Assembly: GCA_028280195.1 (NCBI GenBank)
Contig: JANQMH010000139.1
Location: 1-41,674, forward strand
Direction of reading: 5' to 3'
Length of the DNA: 41,674 nt
DNA from: Exilibacterium sp.
Lineage (GTDB): Bacteria > Pseudomonadota > Gammaproteobacteria > Pseudomonadales > Cellvibrionaceae
The position numbers and the translations under genes were made by a program. Under the pieces are notes generated by a model, which had not been told where the DNA came from, did no database searches, and saw only the letters and a program-made list of their open reading frames with translations. Below are positions 1-9,631 of this stretch, piece after piece. The stretch's first letter is position 1, and each line of letters starts with the position of its first letter.

Positions 1-21
1 GGCCGGTGGCGGGGTAGGGAA

Positions 22-169
22 GGGAAAAGGGAAAAGGGAAAAGGGAAAAGGGAAAAGGGAAAAGGGAAAAGGGAAAAGGGAAAAGGGAAAAGGGAAGGCT
101 GGAATTTGGGGTTTGGCGTGTCAAGCACTTTTTGGTTTTACTTTTCCCTTTTCCCTTTTCCCTTTTCCC
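22..169. repeat. Inverted heptad array (GGGAAAA)10 / (TTTTCCC)4
   Basis: Ten perfect tandem copies of GGGAAAA run from 22 to 91, followed by a partial copy to 96. Four copies of the reverse complement TTTTCCC lie at 142-169, after a spacer of about 45 bases. The two arrays can pair into a stem of up to 28 bp. The right array lies inside the 3' end of hisD, encodes the last residues and leads to its stop codon. The element may act as a 3' hairpin of the his transcript. The left 21 bases of the window show nothing recognisable. Confidence 0.9.
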
Positions 170-1475
170 CTCCCATCCTATATTCCGCCGAGCGCGCATG
201 CGCTTCCAGCGACTCACTGCGCGCCAGTATTGCCGCCGTCTTACCCAACTCCGCCGCGCCCTCGGGCGAGCACATGATTACCGAGCTGCGCTTCTGGAAA
301 TCGTAGACGCCCAGGGGCGAGGAGAAACGCGCTGTGCCGGAGGTGGGCAGTACGTGGTTGGGGCCGGCACAGTAGTCGCCCAGGGCTTCGGAGGTGTGGC
401 GGCCCATGAAAATGGCGCCGGCGTGGCGGATATGGGGCAGTAGCGACTCGGGGTCCTCTACCGATAATTCCAGGTGCTCCGGGGCAATGCGGTTGGCTAC
501 CGCCAGCGCCTGTTGCATGTCCGCTACCAGCACCAGGGCGCCGCGGCGGCGCAGCGAGGCGCGGGCGATGGCTTCACGCTGCAGTGTCGGCAGCAGCCGC
601 TCGATGCTGGCGGCCACCCGGTCGAGAAAGTCGCGGTCGGGGGAGACCAGTATCGCCTGCGCGTCCTCGTCGTGCTCGGCCTGGGAAAACAGGTCCATGG
701 CGATCCAGTCGGGGTCGGTGCCGCCGTCACACAATACCAGTATCTCCGAGGGCCCGGCGAACATGTCGATATCCACCTGCCCGAATACGGCGCGCTTGGC
801 CGTAGCCACATAGATATTGCCCGGCCCGACGATTTTATCCACTTTGGCAATGGTCTCGGTACCATAGGCCAGGGCGGCAATGGCCTGAGCGCCGCCGACG
901 GTTATCAGTTGGTCGACCCCGGCAATTGCCGCCGCCGCCAGCACCATGTCGTTGACCTCGCCATCGGGAGTGGGGCTGACCATCACCACCTCGTCGACCC
1001 CGGCAACCCTGGCCGGTATGGCATTCATCAGCACGGAAGAGGGATAAGAAGCTTTGCCACCGGGCACATACAGCCCCACCCGCTGCATCGGCACAATCTG
1101 CTGTCCGAGCAGCGTACCGTCGGCTTCGCGGTACTGCCAGGACTCCTGGCGCTGGTGCTGGTGGTAGCGACGCACGCGCTGCGCTGCGGTCTCCAGGGCG
1201 TCGCGCTGCGGCGCCGGAATACCGTCCAGCGCCCGCTGCAGGCGCCCGCGATCCAGCACCAACTGGCTCATGGCGGCGGCATCCAGTCGATCGAAACGGC
1301 GGCTGTAGGCCAGCAGGGCCGCATCGCCGCGCTGCCTGACCGCAGCGATGATCTCTTCGACCACCTGCACTACCTGCACATCGGCCTCGGCCTCCCAGGC
1401 CAGCAGCTGCGTCAGCCGCTGCTCGAAACCGGCGCTGCCGGCGTCCAGACGGGTAATCATTTCGGCTTCGCTCAT
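138..1475 (-). CDS. hisD: Histidinol dehydrogenase HisD
   Basis: HisD is a zinc enzyme that carries out the last two steps of histidine synthesis, oxidising L-histidinol to L-histidine with two NAD+. The 445-residue product shows the family signature around [11 protein letters not shown] and [11 protein letters not shown]. The zinc-ligand region FSQAEHD, the catalytic IAPEHLEL pair and the C-terminal EAHARS histidine are all present. The start at 1475 has GGAGG 9 bases upstream. It lies 25 bases after hisG, so the two are probably co-transcribed with murA. The C-terminus is odd. The family normally ends soon after the EAHARS helix, but here a tail of Gly, Lys, Glu and Arg follows. That tail is encoded by the TTTTCCC repeat, which also leads into the stop codon. 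hisC, next in Pseudomonas, would lie beyond the left edge. Confidence 0.97.
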   Translation of the reverse strand: MSEAEMITRLDAGSAGFEQRLTQLLAWEAEADVQVVQVVEEIIAAVRQRGDAALLAYSRRFDRLDAAAMSQLVLDRGRLQRALDGIPAPQRDALETAAQRVRRYHQHQRQESWQYREADGTLLGQQIVPMQRVGLYVPGGKASYPSSVLMNAIPARVAGVDEVVMVSPTPDGEVNDMVLAAAAIAGVDQLITVGGAQAIAALAYGTETIAKVDKIVGPGNIYVATAKRAVFGQVDIDMFAGPSEILVLCDGGTDPDWIAMDLFSQAEHDEDAQAILVSPDRDFLDRVAASIERLLPTLQREAIARASLRRRGALVLVADMQQALAVANRIAPEHLELSVEDPESLLPHIRHAGAIFMGRHTSEALGDYCAGPNHVLPTSGTARFSSPLGVYDFQKRSSVIMCSPEGAAELGKTAAILARSESLEAHARSAEYRMGGEKGKGKREK

Positions 1476-1500
1476 GGGCTTCGACCTCCGCAGCCGGGCG

Positions 1501-2139
1501 TTAAAGGGCGGCAGCCACCGCGTTGAGGACGGTTTCGATTTGCCGGTGTTTGGTTTTCATGGCGGCTTTATTGACGATGAGCCGCGAGCTGATATCGGCG
1601 ATATGCTCGCGCGGCTCCAGCCCATTGGCGCGCAGCGTATTGCCGGTATCGACGATGTCGACGATTTCGTCGGCCAGATCCAGCAGCGGCGCCAGTTCCA
1701 TGGCGCCGTAGAGCTTGATCACATCCACCTGCCGGCCCCGGGCCGCGTAGTAGTGCTTGGCAATATTGACGTACTTGGTCGCCACCTTGATACGGCCGCT
1801 CTTTGCCGGCGCGCCGGCGATCGACGCGGTCATCAGGCGGCAGCGGGCTATCTTCAGATCGATGGGTTCGTAAAGCCCGTCGCCGCCGTGCTCCATCAGG
1901 GTGTCCTTGCCGGCCACACCCAGGTCGGCGGCGCCGAACTGCACATAGGTAGGCACGTCGATACCGCGCAGCACCAGTAGCCGCACCTGTTTGTGATTGG
2001 TCTCGAACTGCAGCTTGCGGCTCTTGCCGATATCTTCCGCCGGCCTGATATCGGCGGCGGCCAGCAGCGGCAGCGTCTCCTGCAGTATGCGCCCCTTGGT
2101 CAGGGCAATGGTCAGCATCGGCGGGGTCGTCACGGGCAT
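1501..2139 (-). CDS. hisG: ATP phosphoribosyltransferase, short form HisG
   Basis: HisG condenses ATP with PRPP, the first and feedback-controlled step of histidine synthesis. The protein has about 212 residues and lacks the C-terminal regulatory domain. It is therefore the short HisG class, which is known to work with the HisZ regulatory subunit; no hisZ is seen in this window. Visible family motifs are [10 protein letters not shown] at the N-terminus, [11 protein letters not shown], and [17 protein letters not shown] near the PRPP site. I chose the ATG at 2139 because GAGAG lies 6 bases upstream. An upstream TTG at 2166 and a later ATG at 2118 are alternatives; the latter matches Pseudomonas HisG best. 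It follows murA closely on the same strand. Confidence 0.95.
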   Translation of the reverse strand: MPVTTPPMLTIALTKGRILQETLPLLAAADIRPAEDIGKSRKLQFETNHKQVRLLVLRGIDVPTYVQFGAADLGVAGKDTLMEHGGDGLYEPIDLKIARCRLMTASIAGAPAKSGRIKVATKYVNIAKHYYAARGRQVDVIKLYGAMELAPLLDLADEIVDIVDTGNTLRANGLEPREHIADISSRLIVNKAAMKTKHRQIETVLNAVAAAL

Positions 2140-2172
2140 ATTCAACTCTCGATCAACTGGGCGCAACGCTGC

Positions 2173-3709
<1,537 letters not shown>

Positions 3710-3767
3710 AACATCCCCTCGCGCCGGCGGCGAACCCGGTTGCCGCCGCCGCGGCTGTCGGCTATTG

Positions 3768-3801
3768 AAAAAAGGCCGCGTATTCTAAAGAATAAGCCGG
3801 C
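3768..3801 (-). terminator. Rho-independent terminator after mlaC (minus strand)
   Basis: Read on the minus strand, GCCG, then ATTCT/AGAAT around a 2-base loop, then CGGC form a two-part stem with a small internal loop. A run of six T (A at 3768-3773 on the plus strand) follows. It would end the mlaC transcript before ibaG. The intervening stretch 3802-3882 holds further GC inverted repeats but no gene. Confidence 0.5.
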
Positions 3802-3882
3802 AAAACGCACTAGGGCCTGTCAGCGGACCCCAGCAGCCGCTTTATCACCCGCCCCGCCGGGCCGGGAGTGATGAAACAGCTT

Positions 3883-4635
3883 CTAGTTCGTCGCTGAGGC
3901 AGACCAGTTACTGATAACAACATCGAGGTTTTCCGCCGTTTTCTGCTCGTTGCCGTTCTTTTTGCGCTGTTGCAGCATGGCCTGGGCGAACTGGCTGCGG
4001 AAGGTGTTGCCCAGATTGACCCCATTGATGACCACATTGATCAGCTTCCACTCGCCCCCGCAGGCGGCCTCGCCCTGGCGCAGCTTCCTGCGCATCATGG
4101 TGTAGGAGACCCGGTTGACACCATCGGCGCCGCGCACCTCCTGCTCCACGCCTACCCGGCAGTGATTACTGATATCCTTGGCCGGCGGTACCACCACAAT
4201 ATCCTGATTGCCGAAACCCGCCATGCCTCTGGCATAGGTCGTCACCAGGTCATTTTTGAAGGTATCGGCGAAGCGCTGGCGCTGCTCGGGGGTGGCGCGG
4301 CTGCCGAAAGACCCCATTACCACGCGGGCAATGAACCTGAAATCCACCACCGGATCGAGCACAGCCTGCACCTCGCTGTAGAATTGATCGGAGTTTTCCT
4401 CCAGTGTCGCCCGGTTGCGCTCAATCAGCTCGAGCATCTGATCGGTGACCTGTTGCACGACTTCGTGGGCGCTGGCAAATGTCTGCGGCTGTGCTGCCTG
4501 AGAATCGGCCGCCGGCGGCTTTGCCGGCTGTTCACCAGCGGTGGCGGCCTCGGCTGAGGCGCCACCCGGCACCAGCGCCAGCAGCAGTGCCGAGGTTAGA
4601 TAACAGCTTTTTACCAGTGCCGTATACCTGCTCAT
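3883..4635 (-). CDS. mlaC: MlaC/Ttg2D-family phospholipid-binding periplasmic protein
   Basis: MlaC shuttles phospholipids across the periplasm between the outer-membrane MlaA complex and the inner-membrane MlaFEDB transporter. I place the start at the ATG at 4635, giving 250 residues. It has GGAG 6 bases upstream and opens a clear signal peptide, with a hydrophobic core and an ASA-type cleavage site near residue 28. A Pro/Ala-rich linker precedes the mature domain. The region from VVQQVTDQML through FYSEVQAVLDPVVDFRFIA to the C-terminal LINVVINGVNLGNTFRSQF matches the MlaC/Ttg2D family. Upstream in-frame codons to 4782 would give an unnatural leader. mlaF, mlaE and mlaD are not upstream and mlaB is not downstream, so this copy is solitary. 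Confidence 0.9.
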   Translation of the reverse strand: MSRYTALVKSCYLTSALLLALVPGGASAEAATAGEQPAKPPAADSQAAQPQTFASAHEVVQQVTDQMLELIERNRATLEENSDQFYSEVQAVLDPVVDFRFIARVVMGSFGSRATPEQRQRFADTFKNDLVTTYARGMAGFGNQDIVVVPPAKDISNHCRVGVEQEVRGADGVNRVSYTMMRRKLRQGEAACGGEWKLINVVINGVNLGNTFRSQFAQAMLQQRKKNGNEQKTAENLDVVISNWSASATN

Positions 4636-4942
4636 AAATAACTCCACTTCCTTATTTCCGGATATTGCGTTTAGAGCCCTGAGGCTGGCGGATAGTTTCG
4701 CATACAAGCGACAACTGCCGTCAAGTCTTGCCGCAAACCTCGAAACCGTCACAATTGCCCCCGCGACTCGTAATCTTAGCAAAGGTTCCTAAAAATACTG
4801 ACTTTATAACCGCGCCACTATACCATTTGCCTCCCTCAATCTAAACGCTGGCAATAAGGTTACTATGCGACAGGCAGGCACCCGGTATTCTGGCATACCC
4901 TTAGGCCCACCTTAATTTTCCCACACTGAAGAGAGCGCCCCT
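4636..4942. other. Divergent intergenic region mlaC / Ca-Na antiporter
   Basis: These 307 bases lie between two divergent genes and hold no coding sequence I can support. They are AT-richer than the genes and must carry promoters for both sides. I see no -35/-10 pair with convincing sequence and spacing. For the antiporter, GAGAG lies 8 bases before the ATG at 4943. In E. coli and Pseudomonas the mlaF, mlaE and mlaD genes occupy this boundary; nothing of them is left here. Confidence 0.6.
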
Positions 4943-5923
4943 ATGTCAGAAATCTGGTTAGCCAGTGCCGCCGTTGTCGCCGGTTTTGTCGGTTTGATCT
5001 GGAGTGCCGACAAGTTTGTCGGCGGCAGCGCCGCCTTCGCCCATAACCTGGGGGTAGCGAAGCTGGTTATCGGGCTGACCATTGTCTCGCTGGGCACCTC
5101 CGCGCCGGAGATCGCCGTGGCCATCAGCGCGGCGCTGGAAGACTCGGGAGACCTGGCCATCGGCAACGCCCTCGGCTCCAATATTGCCAATATCGGCCTG
5201 GTGCTGGCAGTGACCGCACTGATTGCGCCGCTGCCCATACAGCGCCACCTGCTGACCCAGGAGATACCGATTTTGCTGCTGGTCACCGCCATCGGCGGGG
5301 CCCTGCTGTACGACGCCAGGCTGGTGCGCTGGGAGGGGGTGTTGCTGCTGGCGGCGCTGTTTCCGCTGATGTACTACCTGGTAAGAATCAAGCAGCACGA
5401 CCTTTCGCCGCACGAACAAGCAGAGGAGAGTGACGGCATTCCGCAAATGAAAAACCAGGAGGCGGGGTTCTGGTTCAGCGTCGGCCTGGTATTGCTGATC
5501 GTCAGTTCCAACGTCCTGGTCTGGGGTGCGGAAACCCTGGCACTGAGCTTTGGCGTCAGCACCCTGATTATCGGCCTTACCGTTGTGGCCGTCGGCACCA
5601 GCCTGCCGGAACTGGCCGCCTCGGCGGTCAGCGCCTTGAAAGGACATCACGATATCGCCCTGGGCAACATTATCGGTTCCAATATCTTCAACCTGCTGGC
5701 GGTGATGGCCATGCCCGGTATTATCGCCCCACAGCTGATGGAGGCGGCAGTGTTCAGTCGCGACTTCATCGCCATGGCGCTGATCACCCTGTTGCTGGCA
5801 GCCGCCATCGGCGCCGGCTTCTGGCTGACGCGGAGCGGCGCCGCTCAGGCGCGGCTGGGGCGCCGTATCGGGCTGCTGCTGCTGGCCAGCTATATCGCCT
5901 ACTATGTAGTGTTATTCCGTTAG
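4943..5923 (+). CDS. yrbG: Calcium/sodium antiporter, YrbG/CaCA family
   Basis: This is an inner-membrane cation/Ca2+ exchanger of 326 residues with about ten membrane helices. The two homologous alpha repeats that form the ion site are plain. The first runs around SLGTSAPEIAVAI and ALGSNIANIG; the second around AVGTSLPELAASAV and IIGSNIFNLL. The conserved acidic residue of each repeat (GTSxPE) is kept. A charged cytoplasmic loop separates the halves near residues 155-170. The gene has the E. coli position, just upstream of kdsD, but an inverted heptad element and a separate promoter lie between them. It is probably its own transcription unit. Confidence 0.93.
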   Translation: MSEIWLASAAVVAGFVGLIWSADKFVGGSAAFAHNLGVAKLVIGLTIVSLGTSAPEIAVAISAALEDSGDLAIGNALGSNIANIGLVLAVTALIAPLPIQRHLLTQEIPILLLVTAIGGALLYDARLVRWEGVLLLAALFPLMYYLVRIKQHDLSPHEQAEESDGIPQMKNQEAGFWFSVGLVLLIVSSNVLVWGAETLALSFGVSTLIIGLTVVAVGTSLPELAASAVSALKGHHDIALGNIIGSNIFNLLAVMAMPGIIAPQLMEAAVFSRDFIAMALITLLLAAAIGAGFWLTRSGAAQARLGRRIGLLLLASYIAYYVVLFR

Positions 5924-5927
5924 GCGT

Positions 5928-6005
5928 TTACAGTTCACAGCTGCCAGCTCACCGCACCCCCGCTGCCAAGGGCCTGCTGTCAGCTGTGAACTGTAAGCTG
6001 TCAGC
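5928..6005. repeat. Inverted heptad element, AGCTGTN family
   Basis: Positions 5928-5943 and 5981-5996 are a perfect 16-bp inverted repeat with a 37-base loop. Both arms are built from 7-bp units. The right side reads TGCTGTC, AGCTGTG, AACTGTA, AGCTGTC from 5975 to 6002. The left arm holds the same units reversed. A short T run (6005-6010) follows, so the element may also terminate the antiporter transcript. Confidence 0.8.
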
Positions 6006-6012
6006 TTTTTCA

Positions 6013-6041
6013 TTACCTCCACCCACCATTGGCGCTATAAT
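6013..6041 (+). promoter_or_regulatory. Sigma-70 promoter of the kdsD operon
   Basis: A perfect -10 hexamer TATAAT lies at 6036-6041, with a weak -35 (TTACCT, 6013-6018) 17 bases upstream. Transcription would start near 6048 and give a leader of about 34 bases before the TTG at 6082. Its position rules out the in-frame GTG at 5986 as the kdsD start and makes kdsD the first gene of its operon. Confidence 0.55.
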
Positions 6042-6081
6042 CCCGCCCCTGAATATTTTCCTCAGCAACGGGTTACCCAGA

Positions 6082-7056
6082 TTGACAAAGCACTCCCTGT
6101 TTATCCACTCCGGCCGGCGCACCGTCGAGATCGAGCGCGACGCGGTCGGCGCCCTGGCGGCGCGTATCGACCAGTCGTTCTGCCGCGCCTGTGAGCTCAT
6201 CCTGCAGTGCAGCGGCCGCACGATTGTCACCGGCATGGGTAAATCCGGCCATATCGCCAACAAGATTGCCGCCACTCTGGCCAGTACCGGCACCCCCGCT
6301 TTTTTCGTTCACCCCGGGGAGGCCAGCCACGGCGATATGGGCATGATCACCCGCGGCGATGTGGTGATAGCCATTTCCAATTCCGGCACCTCGGCGGAGC
6401 TGGTGACGCTGTTGCCGCTGTTCAAACGCCTGGGCATCGCCGTGATCAGCATGACCGGCAACGCCGACTCCGTACTGGCGCAAACTGCCGATGTCAATCT
6501 GGATATCGCTATCGCCACCGAGGCCTGCCCGCTGGGGCTGGCCCCCACCTCCAGTACCACCGCTACCCTGGTAATGGGCGATGCGCTGGCTGTCGCTCTG
6601 CTGGAGGCCCGCGGCTTTACCGCCGAGGACTTTGCCTTCTCCCACCCGGGCGGCGCCCTGGGGCGCAAGCTGCTGCTGAAAGTCGCAGACATTATGCACG
6701 CCGGCGGCGAACTGCCGCGGGTAACCCGCGAAACGCCGCTGACCCGGGCCCTGCTGGAGATGACCGCCAAGAGCCTGGGCATGACCAGCGTTGTCAACGA
6801 CAGCGATGAGCTGATCGGGGTGTTTACCGACGGCGACCTGCGGCGCAGCATCGACACCGGTATCGATATCGGCTGCGCACTGATCGGCCAGGTGATGACG
6901 GCCAACCCCAAAACCGTGCACAAGAATATGCTCGCGGCCGAGGCGCTGGGTATCATGGAGGAGAACAAAATTACTGCACTGATTGTCGAGGACGACGGCC
7001 ATCACCCGCTGGGCGTGGTGCACCTGCACGATATTCTCAAGGCAGGTGTGGTATGA
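6082..7056 (+). CDS. kdsD: D-arabinose 5-phosphate isomerase KdsD
   Basis: KdsD converts ribulose 5-phosphate to arabinose 5-phosphate, the precursor of KDO in lipopolysaccharide. The 324-residue protein has an N-terminal SIS sugar-isomerase domain, with TGMGKSGHIANKIAATLASTGTP-type and ISNSGTSAEL motifs. A pair of C-terminal CBS domains follows from about residue 205 (MHAGGELPRV, GVFTDGDLRR, MTANPKTVH). No ATG fits the expected N-terminus. The TTG at 6082 lies just downstream of a perfect -10 box, gives a length close to E. coli KdsD (328) and is the best start. The stop overlaps the kdsC start (ATGA), which implies translational coupling. Confidence 0.95.
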   Translation: MTKHSLFIHSGRRTVEIERDAVGALAARIDQSFCRACELILQCSGRTIVTGMGKSGHIANKIAATLASTGTPAFFVHPGEASHGDMGMITRGDVVIAISNSGTSAELVTLLPLFKRLGIAVISMTGNADSVLAQTADVNLDIAIATEACPLGLAPTSSTTATLVMGDALAVALLEARGFTAEDFAFSHPGGALGRKLLLKVADIMHAGGELPRVTRETPLTRALLEMTAKSLGMTSVVNDSDELIGVFTDGDLRRSIDTGIDIGCALIGQVMTANPKTVHKNMLAAEALGIMEENKITALIVEDDGHHPLGVVHLHDILKAGVV

Positions 7057-7586
7057 GCGAGCACAGCGAAACGCTTACCGCACGCGCCAGAAAAATACGC
7101 CTGCTGCTGCTGGATGTAGACGGCGTAATGACCGACGGCAAGCTCTACTTCGGCAACGACGGCAGTGAGTTCAAAGCCTTCAATACTCTCGACGGCCACG
7201 GCATTAAAATGCTGCAGAAAAGCGGGGTCAGCGTCGGCATTATCACCGGGCGCAGCAGCGAGCTGGTGGCCCGGCGGGCGCGCAACCTGGGTATCGAACT
7301 GCTGCTACAGGGGCGCGAAGACAAGCTCGCCGCCATGGGCGAACTTATTGCCGAAATGACGATCACACTGGAGGAAATCGCTTTTATGGGCGACGACTAC
7401 CCGGACCTGGCGGTGATGCGCCGGGTGGGTCTGGGGCTCACTGTCGCCAATGCCCACCCCGAGGTGCGCCGGCACGCCGCCTGGTCGAGTGACAGCACCG
7501 GCGGCAACGGCGCGGTACGCGAGGCCTGCGATATGCTCATGCGGGCGCAGGGCAGCTTCGATAAGGCGCTGCAGGAATATTTGTAA
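7053..7586 (+). CDS. kdsC: 3-deoxy-D-manno-octulosonate 8-phosphate phosphatase KdsC
   Basis: KdsC removes phosphate from KDO-8-phosphate and yields free KDO for the LPS core. It is a HAD-superfamily enzyme of the small C0 type and forms a tetramer. The 177-residue protein shows the nucleophile motif DVDGVMTDG (Asp21, Asp23), motif II in IITGRSS, and the magnesium motif MGDDYPDL. The start overlaps the kdsD stop by 4 bases. lptC follows after 2 bases, so the LPS genes are tightly packed. Confidence 0.97.
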   Translation: MSEHSETLTARARKIRLLLLDVDGVMTDGKLYFGNDGSEFKAFNTLDGHGIKMLQKSGVSVGIITGRSSELVARRARNLGIELLLQGREDKLAAMGELIAEMTITLEEIAFMGDDYPDLAVMRRVGLGLTVANAHPEVRRHAAWSSDSTGGNGAVREACDMLMRAQGSFDKALQEYL

Positions 7587-7588
7587 GT

Positions 7589-8179
7589 ATGCCGCGAAAC
7601 CTGTTGTCACTGCTGATCTTCGCCGCCCTGACACTGTTGGTGGTAGTGCTGTGGGAATCACCGCCGAGCCAGCTGCTGCGCGACCCGGCCGGCGACCAGA
7701 GTGAGGCGGCCGACCATCCCGATATCTACATGTCGGGGGTGGAGGTGATGCAATACGACGAGCGCGGCGCGATGGACTACCATTTCCGCGCCGAGCGCAT
7801 GGATCACTTCCAGCTCGATCCCAGGCGACCGGGCCCCAAGGATTACACCGAAATTGACGCACCGCATATCATTCTCTACCGCCGGCAAACTGTGCCCAGG
7901 TTTATCCAGTCGAACCGCGGCCATGCCGATGCCAGCGGTGAGATCATTACCCTGATCGACGATGTGCGTGTCTGGCAGACGCAAAACGACCAGTTGATAT
8001 CCGAACTGACCACCACAAAACTGGTCGTAAAGCCTGACGAACAATACGCCGAGACCGATAAACCTGTTATGATCGACGCCGGTATCAACAACGTCAAAGC
8101 TGTCGGCATGAAGGCGTTTTTTGATCAGGACCGCATTGAACTGTTATCCCAAGTCAGGAGCCTGCATGACACAGAGTGA
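7589..8179 (+). CDS. lptC: LPS export bridge protein LptC
   Basis: LptC is a bitopic inner-membrane protein that receives LPS from LptB2FG and passes it to LptA. The 196-residue product has one N-terminal membrane helix (about residues 5-22) and a periplasmic OstA-like jellyroll. This includes YMSGVEVMQYDERGAMDYHFRAE and the C-terminal strands typical of the family. Sequence conservation in LptC is low, and the call rests partly on its place between kdsC and lptA. Its 3' end overlaps the start of lptA by 14 bases. Confidence 0.93.
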   Translation: MPRNLLSLLIFAALTLLVVVLWESPPSQLLRDPAGDQSEAADHPDIYMSGVEVMQYDERGAMDYHFRAERMDHFQLDPRRPGPKDYTEIDAPHIILYRRQTVPRFIQSNRGHADASGEIITLIDDVRVWQTQNDQLISELTTTKLVVKPDEQYAETDKPVMIDAGINNVKAVGMKAFFDQDRIELLSQVRSLHDTE

Positions 8180-8714
8180 GCCGAAGCGCCGACGCATGCG
8201 GGCGCTCAGCGCGGCACTGGCGCTGGCCGTGCTGGCCCCGGCAATCTCCCAGGCCCTGCCCAGCGACCGCCAGCAGCCGATCACCATCCAGTCCAAACGC
8301 GCCCAGTTGGATGAGAGAAGCGGCATCACCGTCTATGAAGGTGAGGTACAGATGGATCAGGGCACCCTGCGCATCACCGCTGATAAAGTCACCATACACA
8401 GCGTCGACAAGAAGATCAGCCGCATTATCGCCACCGGCGAGCCGGCCCATTTTCAGCAGCAACCGGCGCCGGACAAAGACCTGGTCACCGCCCAGGGCTC
8501 CACCATCGAGTACTGGGTCGACCGCGAGGAAGTGCAGCTGCTCAAAAATGCCCACCTGCAACAGGAGGGCAGCACCATGAGCGGCGACCGCATCGACTAC
8601 AACATCAGAGAGGCGATCGTCGTCGCCATCGGTGATCCGGATCGGGATGACAATCAGCTTATCCAGATCGTTATTCCCCCCCAGACCGAATCGACATCCG
8701 AACAGCCTGATTGA
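8166..8714 (+). CDS. lptA: LPS transport periplasmic protein LptA
   Basis: LptA polymerises head to tail between LptC and the outer-membrane LptD and forms the periplasmic LPS bridge. The start is the ATG at 8166, with AGGAG 5 bases upstream, inside the lptC 3' end. The 182-residue protein opens with a signal peptide (basic start, hydrophobic stretch, cleavage near SQALP). An OstA/LptA beta-jellyroll follows, with [19 protein letters not shown] and a later [13 protein letters not shown] strand. lptB follows directly, so kdsD to lptB is one operon. Confidence 0.95.
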   Translation: MTQSEPKRRRMRALSAALALAVLAPAISQALPSDRQQPITIQSKRAQLDERSGITVYEGEVQMDQGTLRITADKVTIHSVDKKISRIIATGEPAHFQQQPAPDKDLVTAQGSTIEYWVDREEVQLLKNAHLQQEGSTMSGDRIDYNIREAIVVAIGDPDRDDNQLIQIVIPPQTESTSEQPD

Positions 8715-8728
8715 GCAAGCACCCGCCT

Positions 8729-9454
8729 ATGTCGTCACTCAGCGCACTGCATCTGGCCAAAAGTTTTAAAGGCCGCCAGGTTGTCGTGGACGTATCACTC
8801 AGCGTCAGCCGCGGCCAGATTGTCGGCCTGCTCGGGCCCAACGGTGCCGGCAAGACCACCTGCTTCTATATGATCGCCGGGCTGATCGGCGCCGATCGCG
8901 GCCAGGTAGTGATCGAGGAGCAGGATATTACCCGGCTGCCCATGCACGGCCGCGCCCGCGCCGGTATCGGCTACCTGCCCCAGGAGGCGTCGGTGTTCCG
9001 CAAGTTGAGCGTCACCGACAATATTCTGGGGATTCTGGAGACCCGCAAACAATTGAACCGCCAGCAGCGGCTGCAGAAGCTCGACCAGCTGCTGCAGGAA
9101 TTTCATATCGGCCATATCAAAGACAACCTCGGCATGGCGCTCTCGGGCGGCGAGCGGCGCCGTGTGGAGATAGCCCGCGCGCTGGCCACCGAGCCCGGCT
9201 TCATCCTGCTGGACGAACCCTTCGCCGGTGTCGACCCGATTTCCGTCAACGATATCAAGCACATTATCCAGCATCTGAAGCAGCGCAATATCGGCATCCT
9301 GATCACCGACCACAACGTGCGCGACACGCTGGATATCTGTGAAAAAGCCTATATCGTCAACGAGGGCCATATCATCGCCGAAGGCGATTCAGAGACCGTG
9401 CTCAGCAACCGCAAAGTCAGAGAGGTCTACCTGGGCAACCAGTTCACGCTTTAA
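8729..9454 (+). CDS. lptB: LPS export ABC transporter ATPase LptB
   Basis: LptB is the cytoplasmic ATPase that drives LPS extraction from the inner membrane with LptF and LptG. The partners are usually encoded elsewhere and are not in this window. Starting at the ATG at 8729 gives 241 residues, the E. coli length. A TTG at 8711 overlapping the lptA stop is a possible alternative. The Walker A motif GPNGAGKTT is at residues 36-44, the Q loop in GYLPQEAS, the signature in [12 protein letters not shown], Walker B in [10 protein letters not shown], and the switch histidine in TDHNV. The gene is immediately followed by a heptad hairpin. Confidence 0.97.
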   Translation: MSSLSALHLAKSFKGRQVVVDVSLSVSRGQIVGLLGPNGAGKTTCFYMIAGLIGADRGQVVIEEQDITRLPMHGRARAGIGYLPQEASVFRKLSVTDNILGILETRKQLNRQQRLQKLDQLLQEFHIGHIKDNLGMALSGGERRRVEIARALATEPGFILLDEPFAGVDPISVNDIKHIIQHLKQRNIGILITDHNVRDTLDICEKAYIVNEGHIIAEGDSETVLSNRKVREVYLGNQFTL

Positions 9455-9458
9455 AAAG

Positions 9459-9493
9459 AGTCACTAGTTACTAGTCTCTAGTGACTAGTGACT
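9459..9493. repeat. Inverted heptad element, CTAGTGA family, copy 1
   Basis: Arms 9459-9474 and 9478-9493 are 16 bp each with one mismatch and a 3-base loop (TCT). Each arm is two CTAGTGA-type heptads in opposite orientation. It begins 5 bases after the lptB stop and could stabilise or end that transcript. The rest of 9494-9631 before rpoN shows no gene and no clear promoter. Confidence 0.85.
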
Positions 9494-9631
9494 GAATTCC
9501 TATCCTATATCGGGCATAAAGTTTGCTTGTCAATATTGCTTACCAGCCCCAGCCTGTCTAAACTTGGAGTCTCGTAATTTCAACCCACCGCGGGACTGGA
9601 AAGTTTTATTTGGCATGAAGTTGTATCCGCT

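Noticed and set aside
1-96. GGGAAAA repeat as a CRISPR or replication-origin iteron array
   Set aside because: The units are 7 bp with no spacers and there are no cas, rep or dnaA genes near; it is a simple tandem repeat.
5986-6081. N-terminal extension of KdsD from the GTG at 5986
   Set aside because: This codon lies in the inverted heptad repeat and upstream of the perfect -10 box, so it would not be in the main transcript.
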